Below are positions 54,527 to 63,041 of a stretch of DNA of 64,000 nt, piece by piece. A model generated the notes under the pieces. The model had not been told where the DNA came from and searched no databases. It was given only the letters and a program-made list of their open reading frames with translations. The stretch spans positions 62,001 through 126,000 of the forward strand of contig CALAFB010000082.1 of NCBI GenBank assembly GCA_937891135.1. Reading direction: 5' to 3'. Numbering within the stretch: position 1 is the first letter of the stretch; every line of letters starts with the position of its first letter. The DNA is from an uncultured Elusimicrobium sp. Its GTDB lineage: Bacteria > Elusimicrobiota > Elusimicrobia > Elusimicrobiales > Elusimicrobiaceae. A program made the translations under genes and the position numbers.

Positions 54527-55410
54527 TGAAATCTATTCCTACAACCGAACAAATAAACCCGCGCACAGCCCGGTTAGATCAGAAAACACCCCGCCAGTTA
54601 GCTTCTTTATTTAATGCAGAAGACTTTCAAGCAGCCCGTGCGGTTAAAGCCGCTGGGAACGAAATTGCGGCGGTTATTGTATTAGCTGCACAGGCCTATC
54701 AAACAAAGCATAAAATTATTTTTATAGGGGCCGGTACCAGCGGCCGCTTGGGGGTTTTGGAAGCAGCCGAATGTGTGCCTACATTCGGGACAAAACCTTC
54801 TCAAATTATAGGGCTCATAGCCGGCGGCCAAAAGGCCCTGTTCCGTTCACAAGAAGGAGCCGAAGATAATTTGGCAGCAGGAGCAAATGACATAGCCAAG
54901 CATACTACTGCCGGAGATTTGATTATTGGTTTAGCGGCTAGCGGTAATACGCCTTATGTGCAAGGGGGACTACAAAAAGCTCGTCACTTAGGGGCACATA
55001 CGGTACTTATTTCCTGTAATGCACAAGCAAATACGACTTATGCGGATGTGCATATTTATTTACCTACCGGGCCGGAAGCTTTAACCGGATCCACCCGCAT
55101 GAAAGCCGCAACCGCTACTAAAATGACGTTAAATGCTATTACTACCGGAGCGATGGCATTAAGCGGCAAAACGTATGGGAATTTAATGATAGATGTAAAA
55201 CCCACCAACCAAAAGTTAATAGCCCGCGCGGTACGGCTTGTTGCTGCCCTTACGCAAACGGATGAGAAAACAGCCCGGCGGTTATTAACGGCTTCCCAAA
55301 ACCGGGTTAAAACGGCGGTTGTCATGTATCATAAAAAATGTACCCGTTTGCAAGCAGAAAATCGGTTGAAAAAGCATAACGGCTTTTTAGCGGGAGCGTT
55401 AGATGACTAA
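54523..55410 (+). CDS. murQ: N-acetylmuramic acid 6-phosphate etherase
   Basis: 295 residues with a SIS sugar-isomerase fold: FIGAGTSGRLGVLEAAECVPTF, IGLAASGNTPYVQGGL, and PEALTGSTRMKAATATKM. It removes D-lactate from MurNAc-6-P to give GlcNAc-6-P. N-terminal TEQINPRTARLDQKT matches the family. It overlaps ampG by 4 bases and anmK by 8. Confidence 0.95.
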   Translation: MMKSIPTTEQINPRTARLDQKTPRQLASLFNAEDFQAARAVKAAGNEIAAVIVLAAQAYQTKHKIIFIGAGTSGRLGVLEAAECVPTFGTKPSQIIGLIAGGQKALFRSQEGAEDNLAAGANDIAKHTTAGDLIIGLAASGNTPYVQGGLQKARHLGAHTVLISCNAQANTTYADVHIYLPTGPEALTGSTRMKAATATKMTLNAITTGAMALSGKTYGNLMIDVKPTNQKLIARAVRLVAALTQTDEKTARRLLTASQNRVKTAVVMYHKKCTRLQAENRLKKHNGFLAGALDD

Positions 55411-56488
55411 TTATGTATTAGGGTTGATGAGCGGAACTAGTGCCGACGGACTAACAGTAAGTGCCATTGTGCCGGAACCTTTTCAAATTGTTTGTTTTAA
55501 AAATTATCCGTATCCTAAAAAATTTCAGCAAAAATTATTGACGGCGTATCAGTTAACGGCACCGACTTTAAGTGAACTGCATTATGAAATCGGAGCATTG
55601 TACGCCAAGATGGTGAAACGGTTTTTAAAGGAACACGGTTTATCAGCAGCTCAAGTCGCGGCAGTAGGTATGCACGGACAAACGGTCTATCACGGTCCGC
55701 TGGATAAGACCCCTAATACGTTGCAGCTGGGAGAGCCGTCTTTTTTGGCGGCGGCACTATCTTGTCCGGTAGTGAGTGATTTCCGGGCGATGGATATTGC
55801 ACAGGGTGGGCAAGGGGCCCCGCTTATACCGTTTTTTGATGAATATCTATGGGGGCAAGGTGTGCCTAAAATTTTGGTCAATATCGGTGGCATTTCTAAT
55901 TTATCGGTTGTAGGTAAGCATGTAAAAACATTTGGTTTTGACTGCGGCCCGGGTAATACCCTCTTAGACTTGGCTTGCCAACATTATTTTCACAAGCCGT
56001 TTGATAAAAACGGGGCATTCGCTGCTAAAGGAACTCCAGACACGAAGTGGGTAGTCCAGCTACTTAAACAACCATTTTTTAAACAGAAACCACCTAAAAG
56101 CGTGGATAAAAATGTGTTTGGGGCTTCTTATTTAAACCGTTATTTTAAGATTAAAAATCCGTACGATTTATTGGCTACACTTACCTATTTTACAGCAGCA
56201 GGAATTGCCCAAGCCGTAACAGATTTTGTGCCTGCACCTGCCCGGCAAGAAATTATTATTTCGGGTGGAGGGGGGTATAATCAAACTTTGTTGCGTATGC
56301 TGAGCGGTTTACTGCCGGAAAGTTGGCTAACTACCTCGGCTTCGTACGGTATACCCGCGCAAGCCAAAGAAAGTGCAGCATTTGCTTTATTTGCGTGGTT
56401 AAATTTGGAACGGAAAATCAATCATTGTGCTCGTGCCACGGGGGCGCGTAAAAATACAATCTTAGGAAAGGTAACATTATGCAAGTAG
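55403..56488 (+). CDS. anmK: Anhydro-N-acetylmuramic acid kinase
   Basis: 361 residues of the ASKHA fold: GLMSGTSADGLTVSAI at the N-terminus, GMHGQTVYHGP, NIGGISNLSVV, GFDCGPGNTLLD and IISGGGGYNQTLLRML. It opens the 1,6-anhydro bond and phosphorylates to MurNAc-6-P, the substrate of the neighbouring MurQ. It overlaps nagZ by 10 bases. Confidence 0.96.
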   Translation: MTNYVLGLMSGTSADGLTVSAIVPEPFQIVCFKNYPYPKKFQQKLLTAYQLTAPTLSELHYEIGALYAKMVKRFLKEHGLSAAQVAAVGMHGQTVYHGPLDKTPNTLQLGEPSFLAAALSCPVVSDFRAMDIAQGGQGAPLIPFFDEYLWGQGVPKILVNIGGISNLSVVGKHVKTFGFDCGPGNTLLDLACQHYFHKPFDKNGAFAAKGTPDTKWVVQLLKQPFFKQKPPKSVDKNVFGASYLNRYFKIKNPYDLLATLTYFTAAGIAQAVTDFVPAPARQEIIISGGGGYNQTLLRMLSGLLPESWLTTSASYGIPAQAKESAAFALFAWLNLERKINHCARATGARKNTILGKVTLCK

Positions 56489-57900
56489 CTCGTTTGGTAT
56501 TTCCCGGTTTTTGGTTTGGCAAAACGTCCGAAGCCGAGGCTGTTTCTCTAGCCCGGGCTGGCGTTGGCGGTTTTTGCTTATATGGTGGTACTAAAGCCAC
56601 GGTAACTAGTTTGGTACGTAAACTACGGGCAGCCAGCCCATTACCGCGTATTTTAATTGCCGCGGATTATGAAGACGGCTTGGGCCGTTGGTTACCGGAT
56701 GCCCCGCTACTGCCTTCTAATTTGGCGTTAGGGGCTGCAGATAACGAAGAATTAGCTTATGAAAAGGGTTTTATTACAGCCCGCCAAGCGGCGCAACTAG
56801 GGGTGGATTGGGTGTTTGCCCCGGTAGTAGATTTGGCCAATAATCCGGATAATCCCATTGTGAATACACGTTCATTCGGGGCGGACCCGCAGTTAGTCAT
56901 CCGGCTGGCGGGAGCTTTTATGAAAGGATTGTCCGCGGGTGGGGTGCTTAACTGTTTAAAGCATTTCCCGGGGCATGGCAATACAACGACGGATTCTCAT
57001 TTAGCAATGCCGGTTGTTACGGAAACGATGTCCCAGTTGAAGCAAACTTCTTTGCTGCCGTTTAAAGAATTACTTCCGTTAGCCGATAGTGTGATGGCCG
57101 GGCATTTATTAGTACCGGCTTTGGATGAAGTGAATCCGGTTTCTTTATCTAAGAAGGCTATTCACGATTTATTGCAAAAAAAGATGAAATTTACGCGCTG
57201 CGTATGTACAGATGCGTTACTAATGAAAGCGTTGGGGGATGAAAAACAGGCTGCCCTGCAGGCGTTAGATGCCGGGGCACATATTTTATTAGTGCCCGAA
57301 AAACCGCTAGAACTGATTGAATTTTTACAAAACCAAATATTCCCGGATGAGGTATTAAAACGAGCCGAACACGTATTAAACGGGCTCTGTGCACAGGCAG
57401 ATGAACTGGCTGCTAATGCGCAGCATTTGTTGGTCCGGCCGGATGATTTTATTATGCAAACGGCACGCAAAGCCTTGGTGCCGTTGGGGCACTTTCCGCC
57501 GGTAGAACCCGGGGATATCGTGCATTTATTAAACGTAGGAAATGATGAACACATTTCTTCGGTTCCGTTTATTGATACGCTGCGGGCGTATGGAATTTTG
57601 ACGGAAGATTTTAAAAACCCTGCCGAAACGGATACGCTGATTATTTTATTTTGGCGGCGGTATAAACCGTTTTCAGGCAAAATCGGTTTGACGGATGAAG
57701 AAACGGTATTTGTTAACAATGCCGTACAAAATGTACGGCGTACGTTGCTTATTTGTTTTGCCAACCCGTTTGCTGCTAACCACGTGGCTACCGAAGGGAA
57801 ACTGTTGGCCTTTAGCCCGTCCCCGGTATTTCAGCAAGCCGCGGCTGAATGTGTAATGGGTATGTTTGAACCCGTTGGCAAACTGCCGATGAAGTTATAG
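56479..57900 (+). CDS. nagZ: Glycoside hydrolase family 3, beta-N-acetylhexosaminidase (NagZ-like)
   Basis: 473 residues. The GH3 N-acetylglucosaminidase motif LKHFPGHGNTTTDSHLAMP and the nucleophile block VCTDALLMKAL, plus IAADYEDGLGRW and VFAPVVDLANNPDNPIVNTR, define it. It removes GlcNAc from anhydromuropeptides. It is about 130 residues longer than the single-domain E. coli NagZ, the extra C-terminal domain being alpha/beta as in two-domain GH3 members. No signal peptide, so it acts in the cytoplasm after AmpG import. Last gene of the operon, followed by a terminator. Confidence 0.9.
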   Translation: MQVARLVFPGFWFGKTSEAEAVSLARAGVGGFCLYGGTKATVTSLVRKLRAASPLPRILIAADYEDGLGRWLPDAPLLPSNLALGAADNEELAYEKGFITARQAAQLGVDWVFAPVVDLANNPDNPIVNTRSFGADPQLVIRLAGAFMKGLSAGGVLNCLKHFPGHGNTTTDSHLAMPVVTETMSQLKQTSLLPFKELLPLADSVMAGHLLVPALDEVNPVSLSKKAIHDLLQKKMKFTRCVCTDALLMKALGDEKQAALQALDAGAHILLVPEKPLELIEFLQNQIFPDEVLKRAEHVLNGLCAQADELAANAQHLLVRPDDFIMQTARKALVPLGHFPPVEPGDIVHLLNVGNDEHISSVPFIDTLRAYGILTEDFKNPAETDTLIILFWRRYKPFSGKIGLTDEETVFVNNAVQNVRRTLLICFANPFAANHVATEGKLLAFSPSPVFQQAAAECVMGMFEPVGKLPMKL

Positions 57901-57912
57901 TCTTTTAAATGT

Positions 57913-57948
57913 GCTGGGCTAGGCAAATACCTAACCCAGCCTCTTTTT
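57913..57948 (+). terminator. Terminator of the peptidoglycan-recycling operon
   Basis: GCTGGGCTAGG and CCTAACCCAGC pair with one mismatch and a T5 run follows, between nagZ and the convergent pilin. Confidence 0.8.
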
Positions 57949-58537
57949 AATTGGCCCATCCTTGATTGGATAAAGATGCACAAATTGCTTCTCCGATAGA
58001 ATCGCCTGCTACACATGTACGGGCCCAATCCCGGTTAGGATATTTTTGAGCCCTAAGGTCAGCGTGTCGGGTAGATCCAGAAGTAGTTGTAAGCATAATT
58101 TGGCAATATCCAAAATCACAATCAGCCCCGCAGACGTAAGGGGCCGCATCCCCCGTGCATAATGAGGAATACATTTCAGTAACATCTATTTCCCCAACCG
58201 CATTATCTCCTACAAATGGAACAGATTCTAGAGAGGCAGCATCAGGTCGTGAGAGTAGAAATAATTCCATATTTCTTTCTATATTTTTAATAAAAGAAAT
58301 ATCTTCTACAACACGGCTTTTTGCGACGGTTTTTTGGTATTGCGGCAGGGCCACGGCTGCCAGGATACCGATAATGAGTACTACAACCAATAGTTCTATA
58401 AGGGTAAAACCGGAACGAAACGAAGTCCTGAAAAAGTTTTTGTTCAAGACCTCCTCCTTTTTACTTATAGAACGGCTAAATCTTGAAACAAGTTCAAGAT
58501 GATGTTGCGGCGTAAACGCCCGTTTGTTTTTTGTCAT
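57947..58537 (-). CDS. Type IV pilin-like protein with repeat-derived leader extension
   Basis: 196 residues, AAAGGAG before the ATG. It starts MTKNKRAFTPQ and the pilin helix [18 protein letters not shown] with PQYQKTVAKSR begins after about 43 residues; the extra stretch (ELVSRFSRSISKKEEVL) is the translation of a type 2 repeat. The C-terminal domain has several Cys (SSLCTGDAAPYVCGADCDF, ARTCVAGDS, AICASL). Convergent with nagZ. Confidence 0.8.
   Translation of the reverse strand: MTKNKRAFTPQHHLELVSRFSRSISKKEEVLNKNFFRTSFRSGFTLIELLVVVLIIGILAAVALPQYQKTVAKSRVVEDISFIKNIERNMELFLLSRPDAASLESVPFVGDNAVGEIDVTEMYSSLCTGDAAPYVCGADCDFGYCQIMLTTTSGSTRHADLRAQKYPNRDWARTCVAGDSIGEAICASLSNQGWAN
58424..58504. 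repeat. Palindromic repeat, type 2 relative, inside a pilin gene
   Basis: Contains AGTCCTGAAAAAGTTTTTGT at the start and the palindrome ATCTTGAAACAAGTTCAAGA at 58480-58499. It resembles the type 2 units at 50792 and 21865 and lies at the same place relative to the pilin Gly-Phe site. Confidence 0.6.
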
Positions 58538-58549
58538 GTTTTTCTCCTT

Positions 58550-58763
58550 TGCTTTTTCCGGGCGTATGTGAAACGGCTACCGCACAAGGTGTCAAACGCG
58601 AAACCGAATGCAACAGCCGTATTCCCACTTAAGCACAAGGCTCAAATGGGAACCATTTAGTATAACAGAATGTACGGTTCTGTTATACCTGATGTTTGGC
58701 TGTTTTGACGCGTTCGACACTTCTTGCGAAGTTTCCCGTATTCCACATACGGCTCAAAAGCAG
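58550..58763 (-). promoter_or_regulatory. Pilin leader RNA, copy 9
   Basis: Minus strand: closing helix TGCTTTT (about 58756-58762) with AAAAGCA (58550-58556), both changed relative to the other copies; hairpins CCGTAT/ATACGG and ACTTC/GAAGT. A GTGTCGAACGCG (58709-58720) pairs over 12 positions with A' CGCGTTTGACAC (58589-58600). B0 AACAGCC (58698-58704), B ACGGCTGTT (58612-58620), B' AGCCGT (58573-58578). The closing strand abuts the Shine-Dalgarno (58544-58550). Confidence 0.75.
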
Positions 58764-58821
58764 ATGTTAATTTTCTTTTTACTACCTTTTTATTCTACAT
58801 AATTTCTCAATTTTACACCAT

Positions 58822-58850
58822 AAAAAAGCCCCTTCTAAAGAAGGGGCTTT
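58822..58850 (-). terminator. Terminator of the beta-barrel gene
   Basis: Minus strand: AAAGCCCCTTC, TTTA, GAAGGGGCTTTTTT, a perfect stem with a T6 tail, 15 bases past the stop. Confidence 0.88.
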
Positions 58851-58866
58851 CTCAACATAAACTGAA

Positions 58867-59499
58867 TTATATTCTAAAGCCGAATTTTAACATCACTTCG
58901 GAATAATGCGTATGGCCTTTACCAAAGGCATCTTTCATATCATGCCGTAGTTCCATACGGTAGATGCGGCCTTCCAGCCCAAAAATCATATCTTCGTCAA
59001 TATCAAATTCCAGGCCCAAACCACCCATAGCAGCCCATTTGGTGCTATCGTAAGTTTTGTGGGAACCGTCATCAAAATTTTGACGTACAAACATATGTCC
59101 GATACCGACCCCCAGGGGAATATACAGCCGGGTAGAATGACGCGGGAAAAAGTTAATGCGCGCTGCTACTAAACCCGTAGCCGCTCCGGTGCGGTAATAG
59201 GAACCGTCTGTACGTTTATCACCGTCTCCAAATTGAGCATAGTTCCCGTCCAACCCAAGGGTCAATACACGGGTTACGCTGCGGTAAAAACCGATACCGG
59301 CCGTCCACCCGGTGTTTCCGAGGTCAATATAATCGCCTTTGTCGTGCCAGGCACTTTCCGGGAGTACCATGCCGCCGTAAAGTTCAATGCGGGTAGCATC
59401 GGGGTATAAGCCATTATCGCTTACCGGGTAATAATAATTCTGGGCAAATACGGCTGAAGATGCCAGTAACATCACAGCTAATAAAACTAGTTTTTTCAT
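58867..59499 (-). CDS. Predicted outer-membrane beta-barrel protein
   Basis: About 210 residues from the ATG at 59499, which has AAAGGAGA upstream; the frame extends to 59526 without support. Signal peptide MKKLVLLAVMLLASSAVFAQ. Amphipathic strand pattern (WTAGIGFYRSVTRVLTLGLD, RINFFPRHSTRLYIPLGVGIG, GGLGLEFDIDEDMIFGLEGR) and a C-terminal strand ending KFGFRI support an OmpA/OmpW-like small barrel. Role unknown. Confidence 0.7.
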   Translation of the reverse strand: MKKLVLLAVMLLASSAVFAQNYYYPVSDNGLYPDATRIELYGGMVLPESAWHDKGDYIDLGNTGWTAGIGFYRSVTRVLTLGLDGNYAQFGDGDKRTDGSYYRTGAATGLVAARINFFPRHSTRLYIPLGVGIGHMFVRQNFDDGSHKTYDSTKWAAMGGLGLEFDIDEDMIFGLEGRIYRMELRHDMKDAFGKGHTHYSEVMLKFGFRI

Positions 59500-59595
59500 A
59501 CATCTCCTTTGTAAATTAAGATACATACATTGTAAATTTTTTGTGTTATTTTGGCAACTGGTTACTTTGGGTTCGTATGCTCGTGCGAAAAATTA

Positions 59596-59601
59596 TATAA
59601 T
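59596..59601 (+). promoter_or_regulatory. -10 box of the CsgG-like operon, leaderless arrangement
   Basis: A perfect TATAAT ends 6 bases before the ATG at 59608, and no Shine-Dalgarno is present. Confidence 0.55.
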
Positions 59602-59607
59602 AGAAAT

Positions 59608-60282
59608 ATGAAGAAACGCGCCCTTGCTTGGCTATGTGCTTTATGTTGTATGGCCTGTACGCCCAAAACAGTCATTAGCCCTACCTATGATTTTAATCAA
59701 ATGAACCGTATCGGTATTATGGCATTCTCCAATGCGTGGGCAGACCTCAACGGGGTAGAGAATTTATTTGCCAAGTATTTTATACAAGCCGGTTTTAAGG
59801 TAGTGGAGCGCGCCCAACTGGAAAGTATTTTGCGGGAGCATAACATTTCTGTTTCCGGCTATTTGGACCCGTCTACTACGCGCGAAATCGGCCGGATTTT
59901 AGGGGTGGATGTTTTGCTGATTGGCGAAGTGAGCTCTTATTCCCCGGCGCGTACGGAATTAACCCTGTCTACCACACACCGCAGCGAATCACGCCCCGTC
60001 ATGCAGCAAGATGTTATGCAATTGCCGGACGGTACGTATGTAGCCTATACCCGGCAGGTAGGTACGGAAGTATCCCGCCAATCGGAAACCCGGCCGACCG
60101 AATATACCATTAACGCCAAAGTAGCGGTAGTGGCTAAGTTAGTAGATGTGCAGACGGGCGAAATCGTATGGATTGGTTCGGATAGTGCAGAAAGTTCCCG
60201 CGCGTTGGATGCGGCAGACTATTTGGCACGGCAGCTTGTAAAAAGTTTTTCCAAAGAATTAGCCAAGCGGGAGAAGTTATAA
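59608..60282 (+). CDS. CsgG/penicillin-binding-activator-like lipoprotein
   Basis: About 224 residues from the ATG at 59608. Lipoprotein signal with lipobox MAC (Cys16). The body follows the CsgG-type pattern: FNQMNRIGIMAFSNAW, FIQAGFKVVERAQLESILREH, GRILGVDVLLIGEVSSY, AKLVDVQTGEIVWIGS. This alpha/beta fold is found in curli export channels and in LpoB-like periplasmic regulators; no curli genes are nearby, so a general outer-membrane lipoprotein role is safer. It overlaps the next gene by one base (TAATG). Confidence 0.78.
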   Translation: MKKRALAWLCALCCMACTPKTVISPTYDFNQMNRIGIMAFSNAWADLNGVENLFAKYFIQAGFKVVERAQLESILREHNISVSGYLDPSTTREIGRILGVDVLLIGEVSSYSPARTELTLSTTHRSESRPVMQQDVMQLPDGTYVAYTRQVGTEVSRQSETRPTEYTINAKVAVVAKLVDVQTGEIVWIGSDSAESSRALDAADYLARQLVKSFSKELAKREKL

Positions 60283-60530
60283 TGTTATACCGTCCTACAT
60301 TTGCCGAACAATCTGCCGCCCTGGCATTACGTACATTTTTTGCTTTTATAAAAGCCGTATTTATCGGCCTGGTGCTCATTGTAGCAGTATTAGCGGCGGG
60401 GCAAAGCCGCGTAGCCCCGGTAAGTGTGCGGTTATTAACCACATACGCCATGGAATATGCGGTAAAATCGTTTAAGCCGTACCGGGGATACTTCCCGGAG
60501 CCGTATGTAGTTGAATTTGATACCAAATAA
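60282..60530 (+). CDS. Small single-pass membrane protein, function unknown
   Basis: 82 residues with one strong transmembrane helix (AFIKAVFIGLVLIVAVLAAG) and a C-terminal segment rich in aromatic residues (YRGYFPEPYVVEF). It is translationally coupled to the CsgG-like lipoprotein gene by TAATG and ends 10 bases before serS. No family is recognised. Confidence 0.6.
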   Translation: MLYRPTFAEQSAALALRTFFAFIKAVFIGLVLIVAVLAAGQSRVAPVSVRLLTTYAMEYAVKSFKPYRGYFPEPYVVEFDTK

Positions 60531-60540
60531 AGAGGAACTT

Positions 60541-61827
60541 ATGTTAGACATTAAACAAATTAGTGCAAATCCGGAAGAAATTAAAAGACGTTTATCGCTG
60601 CGCAAAAAAGAATTGACTGCGCAGATTGATGAGGTACTCTCGCAGTATGAAGCCTACAAAAAAGTATTAGCCCGTGTGGAAGAATTACGTGCTAAACGTA
60701 ACGAAATGTCCAAATCTATCGGCAAAATTAAAAAAGAACAAGGCGACGAGGCCGCCAAAGAAGCCATGGCTGCTGTGGGTAAATTAAAAGAAGAAATGAC
60801 CGCATTGGAAGCCGAATTAGAACCTAAAAAAGCCGCAATTGATAATTTGCTGTTAAGTATTCCCAATTTACCGAATGAAAAAATTCCGGTTGGCCTTTCG
60901 GATGCCGATAACCCGGAAGTAGTGCCTTGTACTATTCCACTCCCGAAGTTTGATTTTACGCCGTTAGACCACCAGGCTGTCGGCGAAAAACTGGGCATTT
61001 TGGATTTTGAAGCCGCGGCTGCGTTGTCCGGCAGCCGTTTTGCGTTATTTAAAGGGGACGGAGCCCGTTTGGAACGTGCGATTATTGCGTTTATGTTAGA
61101 CTTGCACGCTAAAAAAGGCTATACCGAAATTATGCCTCCTGTTATCGTCAACGAAAACATTTTAATAGGAACCGGGCAGTTGCCCAAATTCCGTGAAGAT
61201 ATGTATGAACTGACGGGAGAACCAAAACAATTTTTAGTGTCTACGGCTGAAATTCCGCTTACAAACTTAAACCGCGTGCGGACGGTGGACGAAGAAGAAT
61301 TGCCGATTAAACTAACAGCCTATACGCCGTGTTTTCGCAAAGAGTCCGGTACGTACGGCAAAGATACGCGCGGCCTCATCCGCAACCACCAGTTTGATAA
61401 GGTGGAGTTAGTAATGCTCTCTAAGCCGGAAAATTCGTACGAAATGTTAGAACAAATGGTACTAGATGCGCAAGACGTGCTGAAAACTTTAGAAATCCCC
61501 TATCACGTCGTGGAACTGTGTAGCGGAGATATTGGATTTTCTTCCGCCAAAACGTATGATATTGAAGTATGGATGCCGAGTGAAAACAAATTCCGTGAGA
61601 TTTCTTCTTGTTCTAACTGTTTGGATTTCCAAGCTCGCCGTATGGGGCTGCGCTTTAAAAATGCACAAGGCAAATTGGAATATGTGCACACGTTAAACGG
61701 CAGCGGTTTGGCCGTCGGCCGTACGTTTGCCGCCATTTTGGAAAACTTCCAACAAAAAGACGGGTCCGTCATCATTCCAAAAGCCCTGCGTCCGTACTTT
61801 GGCAAAGACAAAATTGAGGTCAAATAA
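60541..61827 (+). CDS. serS: Seryl-tRNA synthetase
   Basis: 428 residues from the ATG at 60541 (MLDIKQISANPEEIKRRL), preceded by AGAGGAA. N-terminal coiled-coil tRNA-binding arm (EAYKKVLARVEELRAKRNEM), class II motif 2 (TPCFRKESGTYGKDTRGLIRNHQFDKVE, in pieces) and motif 3 (LNGSGLAVGRTFAAILEN). Charges tRNA-Ser. Third gene of the operon; the next gene overlaps its stop codon. Confidence 0.97.
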   Translation: MLDIKQISANPEEIKRRLSLRKKELTAQIDEVLSQYEAYKKVLARVEELRAKRNEMSKSIGKIKKEQGDEAAKEAMAAVGKLKEEMTALEAELEPKKAAIDNLLLSIPNLPNEKIPVGLSDADNPEVVPCTIPLPKFDFTPLDHQAVGEKLGILDFEAAAALSGSRFALFKGDGARLERAIIAFMLDLHAKKGYTEIMPPVIVNENILIGTGQLPKFREDMYELTGEPKQFLVSTAEIPLTNLNRVRTVDEEELPIKLTAYTPCFRKESGTYGKDTRGLIRNHQFDKVELVMLSKPENSYEMLEQMVLDAQDVLKTLEIPYHVVELCSGDIGFSSAKTYDIEVWMPSENKFREISSCSNCLDFQARRMGLRFKNAQGKLEYVHTLNGSGLAVGRTFAAILENFQQKDGSVIIPKALRPYFGKDKIEVK

Positions 61828-63020
61828 TGCGTAAGTTGTTATGCGTGTTGGCGACAGGTTGCTTCTTTGTATCTGCTTTAGTAGCCCCGGCGCGTGCCGA
61901 ATTAACCCTTCCGCCGGATGTAATGGAGTATGCCACGGTGGGGATTAACGGCGTGTATAGTTTGGACTTTGATACTGCCCAACAAAATATCCAAAAGGTT
62001 TTTGACCAATACCCGGACCACCCGTTTGCCCATTTTGGTAACGCCATGATTGCCTGGAGCCGCTATGAGTACGAGTTTGAAACCAGCGACGATAACCAGC
62101 GCAAAGTATTTGAAAAAATACTGGATGATTCCATAGACGGTATCAAACGCTGGATTAAAAAACATCCCAAGGATTCCAACGGCTATATGGGCATTGGCGC
62201 GCTGTACGGATTGCGTGCGCTGTTTAATATGCGTAACCGTAATTGGGTAACGTCTTATTTTGCAGGGCGCAAAGCTATTAGCAATTTGGAAAAATCGTTG
62301 GAGTTGGACTCTACCTATTACGATGCTTACTTTGGCTTAGGCATTTACCAGTATTTTGCAGGTACGCTTCCGTCTGTGATTAAAGTACTGGCGCGCATTG
62401 TGGCTATTAAAGGGAACCCGCAGCAGGGAGTTGCTTTCTTAAATTTAGCGCGCACCAAAGCACACTTTACAGCGGATAGTGCGAAACTCATTTTAATTGA
62501 AGTGCAAAATACGCGCGGTAGTACGTTTTATGCACCCGAGAAATCGTTGGAATATATCCGGGAACTGAGGGCCAAATTTCCCACGAATCCACTTATGCAC
62601 TATGTAGAAATTATTTGCTTGTATGAAACCGGTCAGTATGAGGATGTAACTACGCAAGCAAACGAATTTTTACAGTTAATTGGGAAAGATAAATTTTATA
62701 AAGACATTTACATCCCCCGGGCCTATACGGCTTTGGGAACTGTGCAAATGGCTCAAGGCAATTTTGAACAAGCCCGCGTGCTGTTTGAGGAAAGCAAGCA
62801 AAAAACCAGTACGCAAGCCCCTAGCCGTTGGGAGGTATGGAATGAACTTCGGTTGGGGCAAGTATATGATATACTTGGCCAGCGGGAAAAGGCCCAGGCC
62901 CAATATAAGTATGTACTTTCCTTTAAAGACAAGTGGGGCTTTGACGATTTGGCAAAAAGTTTACTTAAAAAACCTTACACCGTACCACCTGACGGCGTGG
63001 GTCCGCTGCCACCGTTGTAA
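61827..63020 (+). CDS. Exported TPR-repeat protein
   Basis: 397 residues. Signal peptide (MRKLLCVLATGCFFVSALVAPARA) then helical repeats of TPR type (YSLDFDTAQQNIQKVFDQYP; YYDAYFGLGIYQYFAGTLP; ALGTVQMAQGNFEQARVLFEE; RLGQVYDILGQREKAQAQY). Probably a periplasmic scaffold for protein contacts; partners are unknown. It overlaps serS by one base (TAATG), closing the CsgG-like - small membrane protein - serS - TPR run, and a terminator follows. Confidence 0.8.
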   Translation: MRKLLCVLATGCFFVSALVAPARAELTLPPDVMEYATVGINGVYSLDFDTAQQNIQKVFDQYPDHPFAHFGNAMIAWSRYEYEFETSDDNQRKVFEKILDDSIDGIKRWIKKHPKDSNGYMGIGALYGLRALFNMRNRNWVTSYFAGRKAISNLEKSLELDSTYYDAYFGLGIYQYFAGTLPSVIKVLARIVAIKGNPQQGVAFLNLARTKAHFTADSAKLILIEVQNTRGSTFYAPEKSLEYIRELRAKFPTNPLMHYVEIICLYETGQYEDVTTQANEFLQLIGKDKFYKDIYIPRAYTALGTVQMAQGNFEQARVLFEESKQKTSTQAPSRWEVWNELRLGQVYDILGQREKAQAQYKYVLSFKDKWGFDDLAKSLLKKPYTVPPDGVGPLPPL

Positions 63021-63041
63021 AACTTATTATAACTATCCTAG

